Assembly: GCA_030435675.1 (NCBI GenBank)
Contig: CM059625.1
Location: forward strand, 12,772,001-12,836,000
Length of the DNA: 64,000 nt
DNA from: Steinernema hermaphroditum
Lineage: Eukaryota; Nematoda; Chromadorea; Rhabditida; Steinernematidae
Direction: 5' to 3'
In this document: one piece after another, positions 22,757 through 36,383 of the stretch
Layout of the letters: each line of letters opens with the position of its first letter
Position numbering within the stretch: the first letter of the stretch is position 1
Notes under the pieces: model-generated
The model's input: only the letters and a program-made list of their open reading frames with translations
Told to the model about the DNA's origin: nothing
Database searches by the model: none
Made by a program: the position numbers and the translations under genes

Positions 22757-23293
22757 ATGGCCGCCAACGAACAGAGTCGGATTGCTCCCAACGATGCGTT
22801 CACTACGTTGACGGATTCGGAAGTTGATTTTGCTCAACGGAACATCAATCGAATCTTTCGATATCCTCTATTCAAGCGATCCGAGCTCATTTCCAGCTGT
22901 TATAAGGACGGAAAAGGTCGCGTGGTGATGAACAGTTCGGCACTGGCTAAGAAGTTCTGGGATATGGACATCGGAGAAGTGAAGCCAGACGTCCTCGAGA
23001 AGTACCCAACGCTACGAGAGACCATTTCTGAACCACTAGTCACCCGTTTCTTCAAAACTAGAGGACATCTTGTGGGTGAATCTCAGTCCATGAGGCCTTC
23101 AAACACACTAGGTGGAGAGCATTTTATCGCTGTAGACACTGTGTCTTCGATGGATCTTCTCGATAGCCTGGCACAGAAAAGGACCAGCATCAACCGTAGG
23201 TGTCTTGTTTTCAATCTTTCATATAGATGTCTAGAAAAAACGGCGACGGAGTGGAAAATGTGCGAAATGATGCAAAAGATGCAGAACCGATAA
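22757..23293 (+). CDS. Unrecognised protein of about 178 residues
   Basis: The frame from MAANEQSRIAPNDAF runs to TAA at 23293. The composition is that of a real soluble protein: amphipathic, with RYPLFKRSELISSCYKDG and KKFWDMDIGEVKPDVLEKYP, no signal peptide and no membrane segment. A possible intron starts at a GTAGGT after TSINR and ends at an AG before 23232; splicing there would end the protein a few codons later (INHV), making the last 30 residues intronic. I do not recognise a family. An upstream in-frame ATG exists at 22661 but its extension looks like leader sequence. Confidence 0.5.
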   Translation: MAANEQSRIAPNDAFTTLTDSEVDFAQRNINRIFRYPLFKRSELISSCYKDGKGRVVMNSSALAKKFWDMDIGEVKPDVLEKYPTLRETISEPLVTRFFKTRGHLVGESQSMRPSNTLGGEHFIAVDTVSSMDLLDSLAQKRTSINRRCLVFNLSYRCLEKTATEWKMCEMMQKMQNR

Positions 23294-25201
<1,908 letters not shown>

Positions 25202-25825
25202 ACCGGTCTTTATGTCTTACATTGTGCGGAACCGATAAATAATAATAACGAATAAAGGTGTATTTTGCCAGTAGGAAAAGGCGACCAAACGGCGGAGAGG
25301 GTGGATGAGGGAGAGGATATCCAGATGACGTTTGCTGTTGGCGAGAGAGTCGAAAACAACCGCGTTTAAATAATCGGCGATATGTCGGGATCGTGTGCTC
25401 GATTGCTCGTTGCTCGGGGACTCGGCGGCGTTTGTGTTCGGTAAACAGTCATGCAGATCCTCCTCCTACCTGCATCTTACCCTCTCGAGCTTCTCTTTTC
25501 CTGTCGACTATCGCGTGAATAGTCGTCCTGACATCCAGCAACTTAGGTCACGCCGCGTTCTTTCATCTAGCAGCTGTTCGTTGATGAGATCATGCATTAG
25601 AGGCGCGCCTCCAGCGCTAAAGCGGGTAATCGGCGCCGCAGGTTCTGGCTAAGTCGGGCGTCTTTAGCTCACCTTCTCGCGACAATTGCCTGTCGTGATT
25701 TTCTCTATTTATAAAGAAAGGTCCAACCGGGTGTCAGGACACTTAGTCTCGTGACTCACGGGGGACTCCCAGCAGACGACTTGTTAGTGAGAGGTGCTGG
25801 ACATGGGCGAGCCGGTGCCACCGTA
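25202..25825. other. Intergenic region, G+C-rich
   Basis: Contains the deaminase 3' end and the upstream flank of the next gene. The frame of that gene is open upstream to 25751, but the sequence before the chosen ATG looks non-coding. Confidence 0.4.
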
Positions 25826-28760
25826 ATGGATCTCAGATCGAGTGTACTCCTATTGCAAGAGCATCCCAATGACGATGGCGTGCTTTCCCTGCAGCATGCC
25901 GCCATTCGAGCCATTGCTTTGGCCCTTTTCCGGGCCAATATTCGTTGGAGACTGCTGAGTGAAGTGACCCGAAGTCTGAAGGAATGGCTGGCCGGTGTCG
26001 ATTTGCCGACGAAGGTGAAACGATTTATTTATGCGGGTCTTCGTGAGACTTTCCGCGAAGTGCAACGGTGGGGTAAGTGTTTACTGGTTCGGATTGCAAA
26101 TAAAGTAATATCGGCTACTTCCAAAGAATATTTGAAATTGCATTTGGTTTTCGAAAATGTGCGACACCTCCAGACCATTCGCTTACTTCATTGCAATAGT
26201 CTCTATATCCCAAAAATCTTTCGACTTGACTCAGTGAATATTGCATATCAAACAGCTGACGGAGCAGTTTTCAGGCGAGAAACATATGCATATGTTTCCC
26301 GACGATGCCGCTCGCTACACCCGGAACAACGTCCCACGGGTGCACCGGGGTGAGCACCTGAGAATGTTCTACGACTGCATTGTTTGGAAGCCAAACAAAT
26401 ATCACATTGACGATTCGGCCACTGCACGAAAAATCGCTGTCGAAGAGTGCCACAATTGGCCTGTAATGCAGTTTCAGTTCGCTTGCGTCTACGCAATGAC
26501 TGACCTTTTGGAGAACGATGTTCGTTTTGACAAATATCGACTTCGAGCCTTCAGGTGCAGCGAGCGTTCTTTGTGTCTTCATGTGGACTGTATGCTACTT
26601 TAGAAAGCAGATAGGTGACCACTGTGTGTACGACTTTTGGATTCGTGTTCTCGAAGACAAAATGCAGTGGGAGAAACTGTTTCGCCTCGACGGGCTTTCT
26701 CCAAACCAATTAATTTCTCTCGTCTTTCAATTTGCCATTGTCAACGGCTATTTCGAATTGATGTCGTTCTTGTGGGATAAAATCAGCAGCCAGCAGCAAG
26801 AGTACATCGGTCCGGAATTCTGTTCGCTCCGTCTGTCTCATCGATTCTCCTTTAGGCTTTTTGAACTGGAAGAAGGTGTGCTTCAGCGCCGAGCATCGTG
26901 AGGTCATTCGCTTCCTCTGTACGCGGCTTTGCAGAATAAATTCCGTTGGTTTAGCTCGTATTACATGGACGAGCTTTTATGACAAAGTCTACCATACGCT
27001 AGAGGTAGGGACTTTCCCTCGTTTAATCGACTCGGAGATATCATAAATGCTTGCAGGACGATGCCGGCAATAATGTGCTAAAAACCGAAAGCATACGGAA
27101 GTTGAAATGTCTCCTCGACAACTGGTGCAGTTCGCTTCGGTCGGCGATGCTTTCGAAGGAGAATTTCAGGTAGGGCAAGTAGGGTGAAAAGGTCGACGTG
27201 CGGGGATGCCGAAAAGAAGTGCACGGCGATTAGCAATGTAGCGGAACTTTAAACAGCGAAACGACAGAAAACTGGCTCAGATCATCTCGACCGAGAACGA
27301 ATTCGGCTCATAGCTCAAAACAAGGGCGTTCAATCAAAAAAAGACGGTTGAGCTGTGATCTGGAAAGAGATCCACGCCCTTTTCACTTTTTAAAAGGTTC
27401 GACTGGACGAGATTGCCCGCGACACGTTGATTCACGTGACACCTTCGAACCAATAGAAGTGACTGTTTTCGTGTGGAAATCCTTCTGCCACGTCCGCTCA
27501 CTTCTATAGCGCTTCATCAATCAAACGGTTTTTGCATCTCTCCGTAAACATTACAAATCTGAGTGATGCGCAAAATAAAAACGTTGCGATGGAACAGGTC
27601 GACATTCCTGACACACAGGGGAAATGAAGACACTTCACCTTTTTTGATCCATTTTTCGTTATCACTGGTGGTCTCCAAAGCCGACACACACGAACGAAAG
27701 AAAGCACGCTGCACCAGGAAGAGCATTTTGAGAAAAGAGACGCAGTTTCCTAATGTGAGGCAGTCCTTAGAACCCGTTTCCCGATATTCAATTTGACACG
27801 AACTGTCGGGAACGACGACTGCATAAACGAGAGACCTTGTGCTGGCAAAAAGCAGAAGTTAATTTAAATTCTATTGCCAACCCTTCCGCCCGCGCTCTCC
27901 ATCACCGAAACACTAATTTTGTCTGAACAAACCTGTGTAATGTCTCGTTCCCAATTTTTTAACGAGAACCGATGTTACGACTTCCCGTTTGCGTTTATAG
28001 ATCTTTTGAACCCACATTTAGAGCCAATATCACATCCTTCATCCTATTTCTTTGTGCCGGAAAAGTGCACTTCGCACTGCGAAAACAGGTAAAGATCCGC
28101 AATCAGACCTGGCAACGACCCACAATAGAGCATTCATATCATGTGCGTCATCGAATGCAGTGATTGATTAAGTGTAACTGATCACGGCATCATCCATAAC
28201 TGTGCAATTGTACGGTAGCCGGGGCGTGAGAGCTGCTTTCTGCGCGTGTTTTGAAGTCACGATCTGAATGCAACAAGGGCTATTACTAGATTAGGTGAAC
28301 CCTTGAGCCGCAAAACCCACTCGAAGACCTGTTTCCTTTGTCCTCAAAAACAAAGAAGATGAAAACATCGCAAGATATCATGGCGTCTTTGTATTTCATA
28401 AACAAACCATCCCTGTCCTGGGAATCTACAGAAATCGTTCTTACGTCTATCCTATAGAAAGTGAAAAGAACATTGGGATGACCTTTACGAAGGGAAAACT
28501 GGATTTTTTACTATCATCTTAATGACTCAAAAAATATCAGCGACATGATGTAATTAACCATTTTGTTCCGCTCCAGAGCGTTCACGGATTCCTTCGTGAA
28601 CAACCAGCCCGAGACGTTCGCCATGTTTCTCGAGTATTTGGACAAGAACCAGCTGAGTGCGGCACGTGAGTTCGTCGACCGTTTCTACGACAAGAAGAAG
28701 ACGAATGAGGCGAAATCCCTCCGGCAAATGGTCATCCGTCGGCAACAAACGATCGATTGA
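25826..28760 (+). CDS. Unrecognised alpha-helical repeat protein, ankyrin-like in character
   Basis: Six exons in agreeing phase: 25826-26072, 26275-26554, 26604-26809, 26856-27004, 27057-27169, 28577-28760, encoding about 392 residues. The protein is intracellular by appearance: no signal peptide or membrane segment. Helical segments recur with a loose pattern of aromatic and leucine residues, for example QFAIVNGYFELMSFLWDKI and FSAEHREVIRFLCTRL, reminiscent of degenerate ankyrin-like repeats seen in nematode-restricted families, but I cannot name a family. The last intron is about 1.4 kb, long for this window. The C-terminus is basic (RQMVIRRQQTID). AATAAA lies at 28837. The start at MDLRSSVLLLQ was chosen because the upstream frame is Gly-rich and weak. 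Confidence 0.75.
27170..28576. other. Large intron of the helical-repeat gene
   Basis: No recognisable gene, repeat or RNA inside. It is at least ten times longer than most introns in this window. Confidence 0.5.
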
Positions 28761-29659
28761 GAAATATGTGTTTTTTCGGTCTTCCTTACGTATTTTTACG
28801 ATCGACTGTATTATTTATGCATTTTCCTGTACAATGAATAAAGTGGGTTGTTGCATATCGCTAGCGGAAACGAGTTTTTGCAGCATAGAACAACGTGTGC
28901 AGGATAATTAGATCTGGGGTGAATGGACCACCGTTCCAAACCTGCGGCTTTCGCTAATCCTAAGCTCATGGACCCTCTACGAGCGTCGCATAAATAAACT
29001 CGTTTGTCCGAGCAGATCGCTTCTTTCAAGGACGATGCGGGAGTTGCGACGGCGCGCAGATGTAAAAGGTAAATAAGCTATCAATTACCGGTGAAGCGTG
29101 ACGAACGGGAAGGACTGTCCTTTGAGCGAACATCTCCTTGGTTCACTGTTTACAGGGGTATCTTCCGGGCACAGTGTCCACTCGGTTTCAACGCTTTTCC
29201 GTGCTTTTCTCGGGTCAACGCGAATGTGGAGCGAGGGCAAGAAGGCGGCCTTTGGGCGTGAAGCGTCGGCTGCCGGTGCCTCCAACTGGTTCCCCTTCCG
29301 CGCACCTCGTCTTCCTTCCATCTTCCGAACCGCGCCATGTTGGATTCTTGCCAATTACAAGAGCCATTAGCGAACGGTCTAACACTACTCCCAGAAGGGT
29401 TCTCGTGGCGCCGTCGCATCCGCGCGATTCTGCGGTCGCCAGGTGCCGACATCGTTCAACGGCTCGTTACTGTGCGGGGGTGGTGTCGTCGCAGTTGCGG
29501 TTTCTGGCGGTGGGTGGTGATTGACGTAATTGTATTGTGGATAGTGCAAGATGTAACACTCACGCTCCGCTCCTTCTTCGGCGCTCGTTTTGTGCGTGCT
29601 CCTTATATTGTTTCTCCCACAGCGTCACGGCACTAATTCTCAGTGTTGAACAAGTCGAA
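28761..29659. other. Intergenic region
   Basis: Holds AATAAA at 28837 and the G+C-rich flank of the DOMON gene at 29100-29650. The open frames on both strands there look like base-composition artefacts. Confidence 0.45.
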
Positions 29660-31019
29660 ATGATGGTCCGAACGAAAGCTCTGAGGGTCGTCTCCCTACT
29701 GATTCCCGTGCTTGCCGTGTCCGTTCTAGCCGAGGAGATGAGCCGAGATGGGTGCGGAGAGACGAAGGGATGTCTCTTCAAGCCCGCCGGATGCAACCCC
29801 AACCTCGACTGCACGATCGCCATCGTCTTCTTCGTCGACGGCCCCAACTCGCTGAGGGTTCAGCTGGTCGCAACGAGCATTCTTCCCCCTGTGCCCCTAC
29901 AGTACATAGCAATCGCCTTCAGCCACGACGCCCAAATGGTTTCGATTGATTCACTGTTCTACGTGCTGATTATGTGTTAATTTAAGGGCGACGACGCGGT
30001 CACCGAGTGTGTTCTCGGATCATCTGGTTCGTTTGGCGCTGGTGAACCAGAAGTTTTCATTTCACACAACCACGGAAAAGCCAACGACCGCATATACTTG
30101 AATCAGGTGGGAAAAAGCAAAGAACATATCAGTTGTAATTGTGTTATGATTAGACCGAATCGGGCATCATGATCAAAAACATCGAAGGAGGCATAGTTGA
30201 CGGCCGACTGACTTGCCAATTCTCTCAGCAAATCATTCCACAGATGTCATCGAAGGGCGGCCAAATTTGGCCTTTGAACCACAAATACTTCATAATGGGC
30301 GCAACTGGAAGCGCTCAGCCAGACGGTAAGTGACTAAGTTTAGTAATTTGTTGACGTGGGTGCCCTTCGACCAGCGACAGGAAGGGGTTCAAGTGTTTTT
30401 TGTTTGATTCGCGCTTGCGCCCAAAGAGGAACGGAGTGATGCCTGTTTCGCAGGTTGGCGTCGCCGTGTAAACGAGGACGGGACGGGCTCCGAAGGAAGA
30501 AACTAATTCGCTGACGATTGACGCAATTCACGTCGCGATTGTTTTCCATCAATAGATCTAACCTGATCTGTTCACCTTGAACGAGCCTCTGGCGTAGACG
30601 CGAACAGTCCAAACTTCGGGGGCCACCGGTGAAATGCGCGATCCATGAACGCATACATTACAAAACCTGTCCTTGTACAGAACTTATTTAATAGGACGAC
30701 GACGGGTGATTCTTGTTTAGTAGAGAGAACCAATGGTGACGACCTTCGCATTCACTTTTTTGATGTTGAATTTTCAGAGGTCAATGTTCACGACACGAAC
30801 CTCGGAAGCCACTTCTACCCAATCGTGTCGGCACGACCGATCAATCCTTCGTTGATTGGCGTGAAACTGTACGATCTTCCGCCGAGGTTCGTCGAACCGA
30901 CGACCACTACCACCCCGGAACCTCCGACGACGCCTCGCGCGCCAGAGGTACTCAGTAGCGCGGCCTCGCTTTTGCCGTCTTTCCTTCTTTTATTAGTAGC
31001 GCTCATCTTCGTCCACTGA
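29660..31019 (+). CDS. Secreted, probably GPI-anchored DOMON-domain protein
   Basis: Four exons with agreeing phase: 29660-29938, 29987-30106, 30154-30325, 30778-31019, about 270 residues. A signal peptide (RVVSLLIPVLAVSVLA) is followed by a DOMON-type domain: CGETKGCLFKPAGCNP, then IAIAFSHDAQMGDDAVTECV, the heme- or sugar-binding fold shared with FRRS1-like proteins. After the domain come a Thr/Pro-rich stalk (TTTTTPEPPTTPRAPE) and a hydrophobic tail ending ALIFVH, fitting a GPI signal or a single C-terminal anchor. The cytochrome b561 membrane domain of full ferric reductases is absent. It likely faces the cell exterior. It ends 218 bp from the stop codon of the convergent LIM gene. Confidence 0.82.
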
Positions 31020-31236
31020 TCTTGTACATATGATTTATTTGTAAAAACATTTTTGACAATAATAACGAGGTGCTTTTGAGTTGTGAAATGGCACTGCACC
31101 AAGCATGCTTCACACGGAGTGAATACTGGAGGGAGGGGGATGTTACTGAGGGGAATATTACATTCACATCATTATTATATTAGTACAAACCGTAGTATCT
31201 ACTTATGGCACGAACAGCGAGTGTGCTGGGGGCACT

Positions 31237-34200
31237 CTAAGCGGCCACCTGCTCTCCGATCTTAGGGAAGTTTCCATTTTCGTCGCAAGCGATGGCCACA
31301 GGCTGCTTGTCGATTACAACCCTCTTATGATGAGTACGACAGTATAGCTGACTGCCCACTTGCTGACAACTGTCGAGTCTGAAAAGGAAGTTGATGTCAT
31401 ATTACAAGCAATGGAACGAGTAACCTTAAGGACGTCGAGCAGACGGAACAGCGGAAACAGCCTGAGTGATAGTTCTGCGAGAAACACTGGAAGCACTCGG
31501 CCGGATACACTGTTTTGTTGCAAACCGAGCACTTCGGAGAGGGAGTGAAACGGAAGGCCTAAACAGGGTTAGTGTCTGAGAAGTCGCGCGCCAAACAGTT
31601 AGATGCCAGTGATCATGCTTAACGTTATTCAAAGGGAATAGTTTGTTAGTTCGCAGGCTTAAACTCATGCTCAGCATTTTCAAAATGACACACACCATGC
31701 ATTTTTGGAGACCTACGCGAATCCTAGAGGACGAACAGAAAATTTATATATCGCGAAAATAAATATACAAAAAGCGGCATCTGGCGAGCAGGTCACAAAG
31801 GGTCCAAACTTTAACACCGACTACACAAAATCTGAGCCGTATCGCAAACCGTTCCCGTGTTACTCGTCCTGCAAAGTGATGGTTTTGACCGTTTTAAAAG
31901 TGCTAAGGGCACGGTGCTCGGTGCCACTTACCTTTGCAGCCTTCGTTGGCATTTGGCTCTTCTGAGCCCTCTTCGCCTCTTTCTTCTGAATCTTCTCCCA
32001 TTTAGCGGCCATCTTCGAAGCGTGGTCGGCGGCGACCTGAATCTCCTCCTTCGTAGGCATTTCCGTTTCATCTTCTTCTTCAGGCTCAGCCTCTTTTGCC
32101 TTTTCTTTTTCCTCTGAAAGAACCAAACCAGTGATGGCCTTCCATGGTTGCAAACCCTTCAGTCGCTTAAACTCCTCTTCGAGGATCTTCTTCTTAATTT
32201 CGGCGGCTTCAGCGTCTTCGCCCTCCTGACCGACCTGCTCGAAACGTTGCTTTAAGCCTTTCGACTCGAGTTTGATTCCCTCCAAATCTTCCAGTTTGCG
32301 CTCCTTGGGCACGTTGCTTTGCTCGCCGATACTCTTGAACTTGTTCATCAAATTCTTCACATCGAAGTCTTCGTCTTCTGGTTCCTCGTCTAAATTACAG
32401 CGCAGTCAGTGGTGATTTATTATGAAATCGGATACCGTCTTCAACAACGCGGCGATTGACTGGTTCGGGAACATTCACATCCTTTCGGGTGTCATACTTA
32501 CGAACGGCAGTCTGAACGAAACAATTCAGATAAGCAATGGTTAAAATTCTGCTTTGTACCTTTTGGAGATTCGGCGCAACAGGAGCAGCTCCACTAGCGT
32601 CAATTTCCTTAAACTTGTCACGAGCTTTTCCGGCCATCTTGAACTCGATGTCGAGCTGCGATCGTCCAGCTGAAAACGAAGCAAACACTGTCGTGCTAAC
32701 TAGTGGTCCAATTTACCATCGGCAACATTCGAAGCTTGTCCCTTCTCGAATCTATCTTTGATAGAGCCGACTTCCGCGCCTTCGATGACCTCACCTTCTT
32801 CTGTTCCTTCGACAACCTCCTGCAACAGACATGACCAATTTACGCCTCAAACAATGAAACAAACCCCTGCTTCCTCCTTAGCCTTCTTCGCCTGGAGCTT
32901 CCTCGCAAGTTTATAACGAAGGAACTCAGCCTCGATCTCCTTTTTCTTGAGTTCAGCGCGCTCTTCGGGACTCATATCTTCTTCACTCTGAACGAATATA
33001 CTCAATTAGTAGAGAGCACAATGGTGTGGGAGGAAGGCCTGACGCACTGAGTCATCCCCCGGATTTGTTACACTAACCTTCTCGAACTGAGCCTTAATGC
33101 TGCCCAGCTGGACGTCGACATCGACGGCTGCTTTTTCGACTGGGCCAGACTGATCACCCTTTTCAAATCGCTCCTTGAAGGAGGACAGTTCTAAAGAAAT
33201 TTGTGTAAACAGGTCCTATTAGAATGTGCTCGCACCGGAGAATTTGATATCATCGACGCCAGTCTTCTCTACAGCACCGCTTTCGTAGGCCTTACCCTCC
33301 AGGAAGGACTTTCGAGCTTCGGCGGCAGCTGAAAATTAAGGCGTTTAGTAATGTGAAGTCTTCTCTGGATATGTTTTGTACGCAACGAACACAACGACAA
33401 AGTGCCTAACAAGGAACAACCGGTGGTGCATCGAGTGAGAATACCTCGAAAAGCCTGCGCAGACTGCGCGCTCAGCTTGCCGCTATATCGCCGCCGCAAG
33501 TACGCAAGAAATGCCTTCACCGGTTGTTCCGGAGACACACCTACAAACCATCACAAGCGTACACCCTAATCTTTTGCATCGACCCCATAGCCTACCGGAT
33601 GTATCCAAAAGAGAGCTGTCATAAGATTTCCCCACGTTCTCTTCGGCAGCCGCTCGTTCCTGGAAACGATCGCGGACTTTAACTCCTTGCTTCAGCTCCT
33701 CAAGATCGGCCTTAGCCGCACCTTCCTTCAGTTCAGCTCCTTCCACATCACCCGTCTTCCACTTGTTCTTGATGTCTCCAACCTATAAATTACCAAATTT
33801 GAGTCTAATCCAATCATTTAAACGATTATCTCAACTTGCGAAAAGTCTTACCTGCTTGAAGTCCAGTTCTTCTCGCCGCTTCTTTTTGTCTTCGCGGATT
33901 ATGTTCGGATCGCGGGTGCCGTCCTCCTCTTCTTCGCCTTCTTCTTCGGCGTTAGCGGCTCCGGAGACGAATCGGTCGAGGTTGGCTTTGACCTTTCCAG
34001 AAGCGATCTCCTCTTCGATGACGGTTTTCTTTTCGACTGTCATGGCTTCATTAACGGATGATTCCCAGTCACCCTTGCGATCTTTCAAACTGCCAATCTT
34101 TGAGAGGTCGTCCTGGACCTTCGTGCCGGCTGAAAATGGGGAATATATAAACTATAGCGAACGCTATGCAGATGTAGATTAAAGGGAACGGCGACAGTGC

Positions 34201-35964
34201 GACGATATACATCGGGCAACGAAATGAGGCGAAGAGAATCGACGCAGAATGATGACCAGTGTCCAGCGGCGCAATGGTCGCGCGCACGCTCGCTGTCACC
34301 GCCACCAGATGATTCAAGGCCAGCATTTCTGTGCCTATTCTCAGGCGATATTCTGATGCCCTAATTAAACATTACCGCTACGACGACTTGCATCGTCTCT
34401 TTCGATGTTGCCGTAAACAGTATGCAAATAGATCAGACAACTCACAGCGCACGACATCCGAAGAGAGTTGCTTCGGCTTAGAAGAGACGGCGAACTCGTC
34501 ATCTTCATCGGCGTTGCCGCCATGTTCGTCCTCTTCCGTTGTTTCCGGGTTCATAGTTTGAGCGATTTCAGGGTGGAAGACTTCAATCATATGCACTTTG
34601 CATAGAAGTTTCCCTTCATGACTGTTATAATTGGTGGACCTAAATTGAGCGCTGATAAGACGCAAAGGAAAAAAAAAGACTTACGTGAGCTTTTTGGAGC
34701 ACTTGTGGCACTTGAAGCAGTTGTTGTGATACAGCTGCTTATTCGCAAAGATGCGCTCGACCGGATACACCGTTTTGCCGCAAATGGCGCACTCTTTGGG
34801 TGCTTCGTCAGCCGTCATCTCCTTCTGAAAAAGAAAACAGAGTTACGCCCCTAATAAATCAGACAAAAAGAGCTTTATGTATGAATGAACAAACACATTG
34901 GCCGCAGCCAATTTCCGAATATTTCAGCAATACTTACTTGCGAAAATGTGCTCAGGATGCGCTTTTTGTCAGCTTCCGACCTCTGATAGTCGGGCAATTC
35001 CTGTCGCTCGACGGCAACCTCGTCCTGTGGGTTTTCGAACCGTCCCTTCACACTAGCCAACGTTTCCTTGCCGACACCTTCCAGCTGCTTCTCCATCGAT
35101 TTGAGTTTCTCCTCCAGATTCATACCTAGAGTCTCGTCCATCTTCTCAAAACGATCTTTGAACTTCGAGTAGTTCTCCTAAATTATACTTTCACATATTT
35201 CTTGTACGATCAGCAGGAAGAAAAAGTGAGAACCTCTCTTCCCGAAATGAAATTAGTTGAGCCTATCCACACTTCACAGAATTGTGGACCATTTAAAAAC
35301 ACTTATTGACCGATTATACTGTGAATCTATCTACCTTGGTGGCGGCCAGAAGTTCCTTGCGCTCTTCTTCGAGCTGCGCCTTTTTTTCGGGATCCAGTTC
35401 TTGCGCAATTTTTCCTTCTTCGAACTCTTTCTTCATCTTTTGAAGCTCTTCTTTCTTGGCTTTTAGCGCTTCAATCTCCTCTTTTAGGTTATCATCGACA
35501 GAAACTTCTTTTTGCTCAGCGAGAGCATCTTTCTGAAATATGTGGTTTAGTAAGTGACGCTCGTTCCACTGCTTCGAATTTAGCAACACAGACACAATCT
35601 CGTGTTCTTGCGTGAACGCCCTCATTGATTTATCGGCTATCGCCCATCGGACCTCGGCCACTCATCCGCTGCCGACAAAACGAAACACGGCTGTCGAGAA
35701 ACAGTTGTGTTTGTTGTCGTCACCCGCCGCCCACGCGACGCAAAAGCGGCCAAACGACTCCCGAACGCCCTCTTGAAGATGTGGGGGAGGCGAGAATAAA
35801 AAGTGGCGCTTGGATGTCCTAGAAGAGCAAATATGCGAACATACCAATTGCTTGATATCGGCAACAGTGCGTCCCTCGATGTTGATCTTTGGTGGCGGCT
35901 TCTTGAGGGTTTCCTCGTCTTCCGAGTCGGAGCTGACGGCATAGGGATCTTCGTTGTCGCTCAT
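31237..35964 (-). CDS. EPLIN-like LIM-domain cytoskeletal protein with repeated LKxRFExG motifs
   Basis: Seventeen exons in agreeing phase, about 888 residues: 35845-35964, 35335-35532, 34938-35177, 34685-34824, 34446-34639, 33852-34129, 33596-33782, 33236-33328, 33078-33190, 32865-32987, 32717-32819, 32560-32669, 32436-32511, 32156-32389, 31932-32113, 31425-31558, 31237-31378. The N-terminus is acidic (MSDNEDPYAVSSDSEDEE) and then coiled-coil. The first LIM domain (CAICGKTVYPVERIFANKQL...HNNCFKCHKC) resembles LIMA1/EPLIN. A long charged middle repeats a short motif, for example SIKDRFEKG, SSFKERFEKG, SIKAQFEK, GLKQRFEQ, ARDKFKEI and DIKNKWKTG, like the actin-binding repeats of EPLIN but more numerous. 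A second LIM domain (CSVCNKTVYPAE...HSGCFRCSVC) is near the C-terminus. Likely role: actin or muscle cytoskeleton. Confidence 0.85.
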
Positions 35965-36187
35965 GATGGGTACAGATAAAATTCTGAAAGGCAAAATAGT
36001 TAACAACTTGGAAAAGGAATCACGTAGCGCAAAGTCTCCTCAGGATGTTCCCTCAGACACGACAGACGATGACAATAGAAATGAAGAATAATAAGAAGAA
36101 GACGTCGAGGAAATCAAGTTGTTTTGGCTCATAAAACGGCGCGTCACATGTTACCCTTTCCAATCGACACTTTGAGCATCGGCCCAC
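35965..36187. other. 5' flank of LIM gene
   Basis: A 3' splice-site consensus lies just upstream of the LIM start codon, so the first coding exon probably has an upstream non-coding exon or a spliced-leader acceptor. Nothing else is seen. Confidence 0.4.
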
Positions 36188-36383
36188 CTGAACCGGCAAC
36201 GGACTGAGGGTGATCTCGGCCCAGCGAGTACTCGTTGGCCCCCGGCGGACCGCAGGCTTTCACGACCGACCGTCCGTCACCGGCCCGGTGGAACGAATGA
36301 ACGCGAATCGACTGATCAGACGAGTGCCGGCTTTGGTGAGGGCATGTGTCTATTGAACGCAGATCAATGTCTGTGCCGCTCAT
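36188..36383 (-). CDS. Possible orphan coding exon upstream of LIM gene
   Basis: Starts MSGTDIDLRSIDTCPH, continues for about 65 codons with protein-like composition, and ends at a good donor (GGTTCAG before GTGGGC) in phase 1. It does not join in frame to any of the first four LIM exons tested by eye: joining to the acceptor before the LIM ATG gives a stop. It may be an alternative first exon, part of an unseen gene, or chance. No family recognised. Confidence 0.25.
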
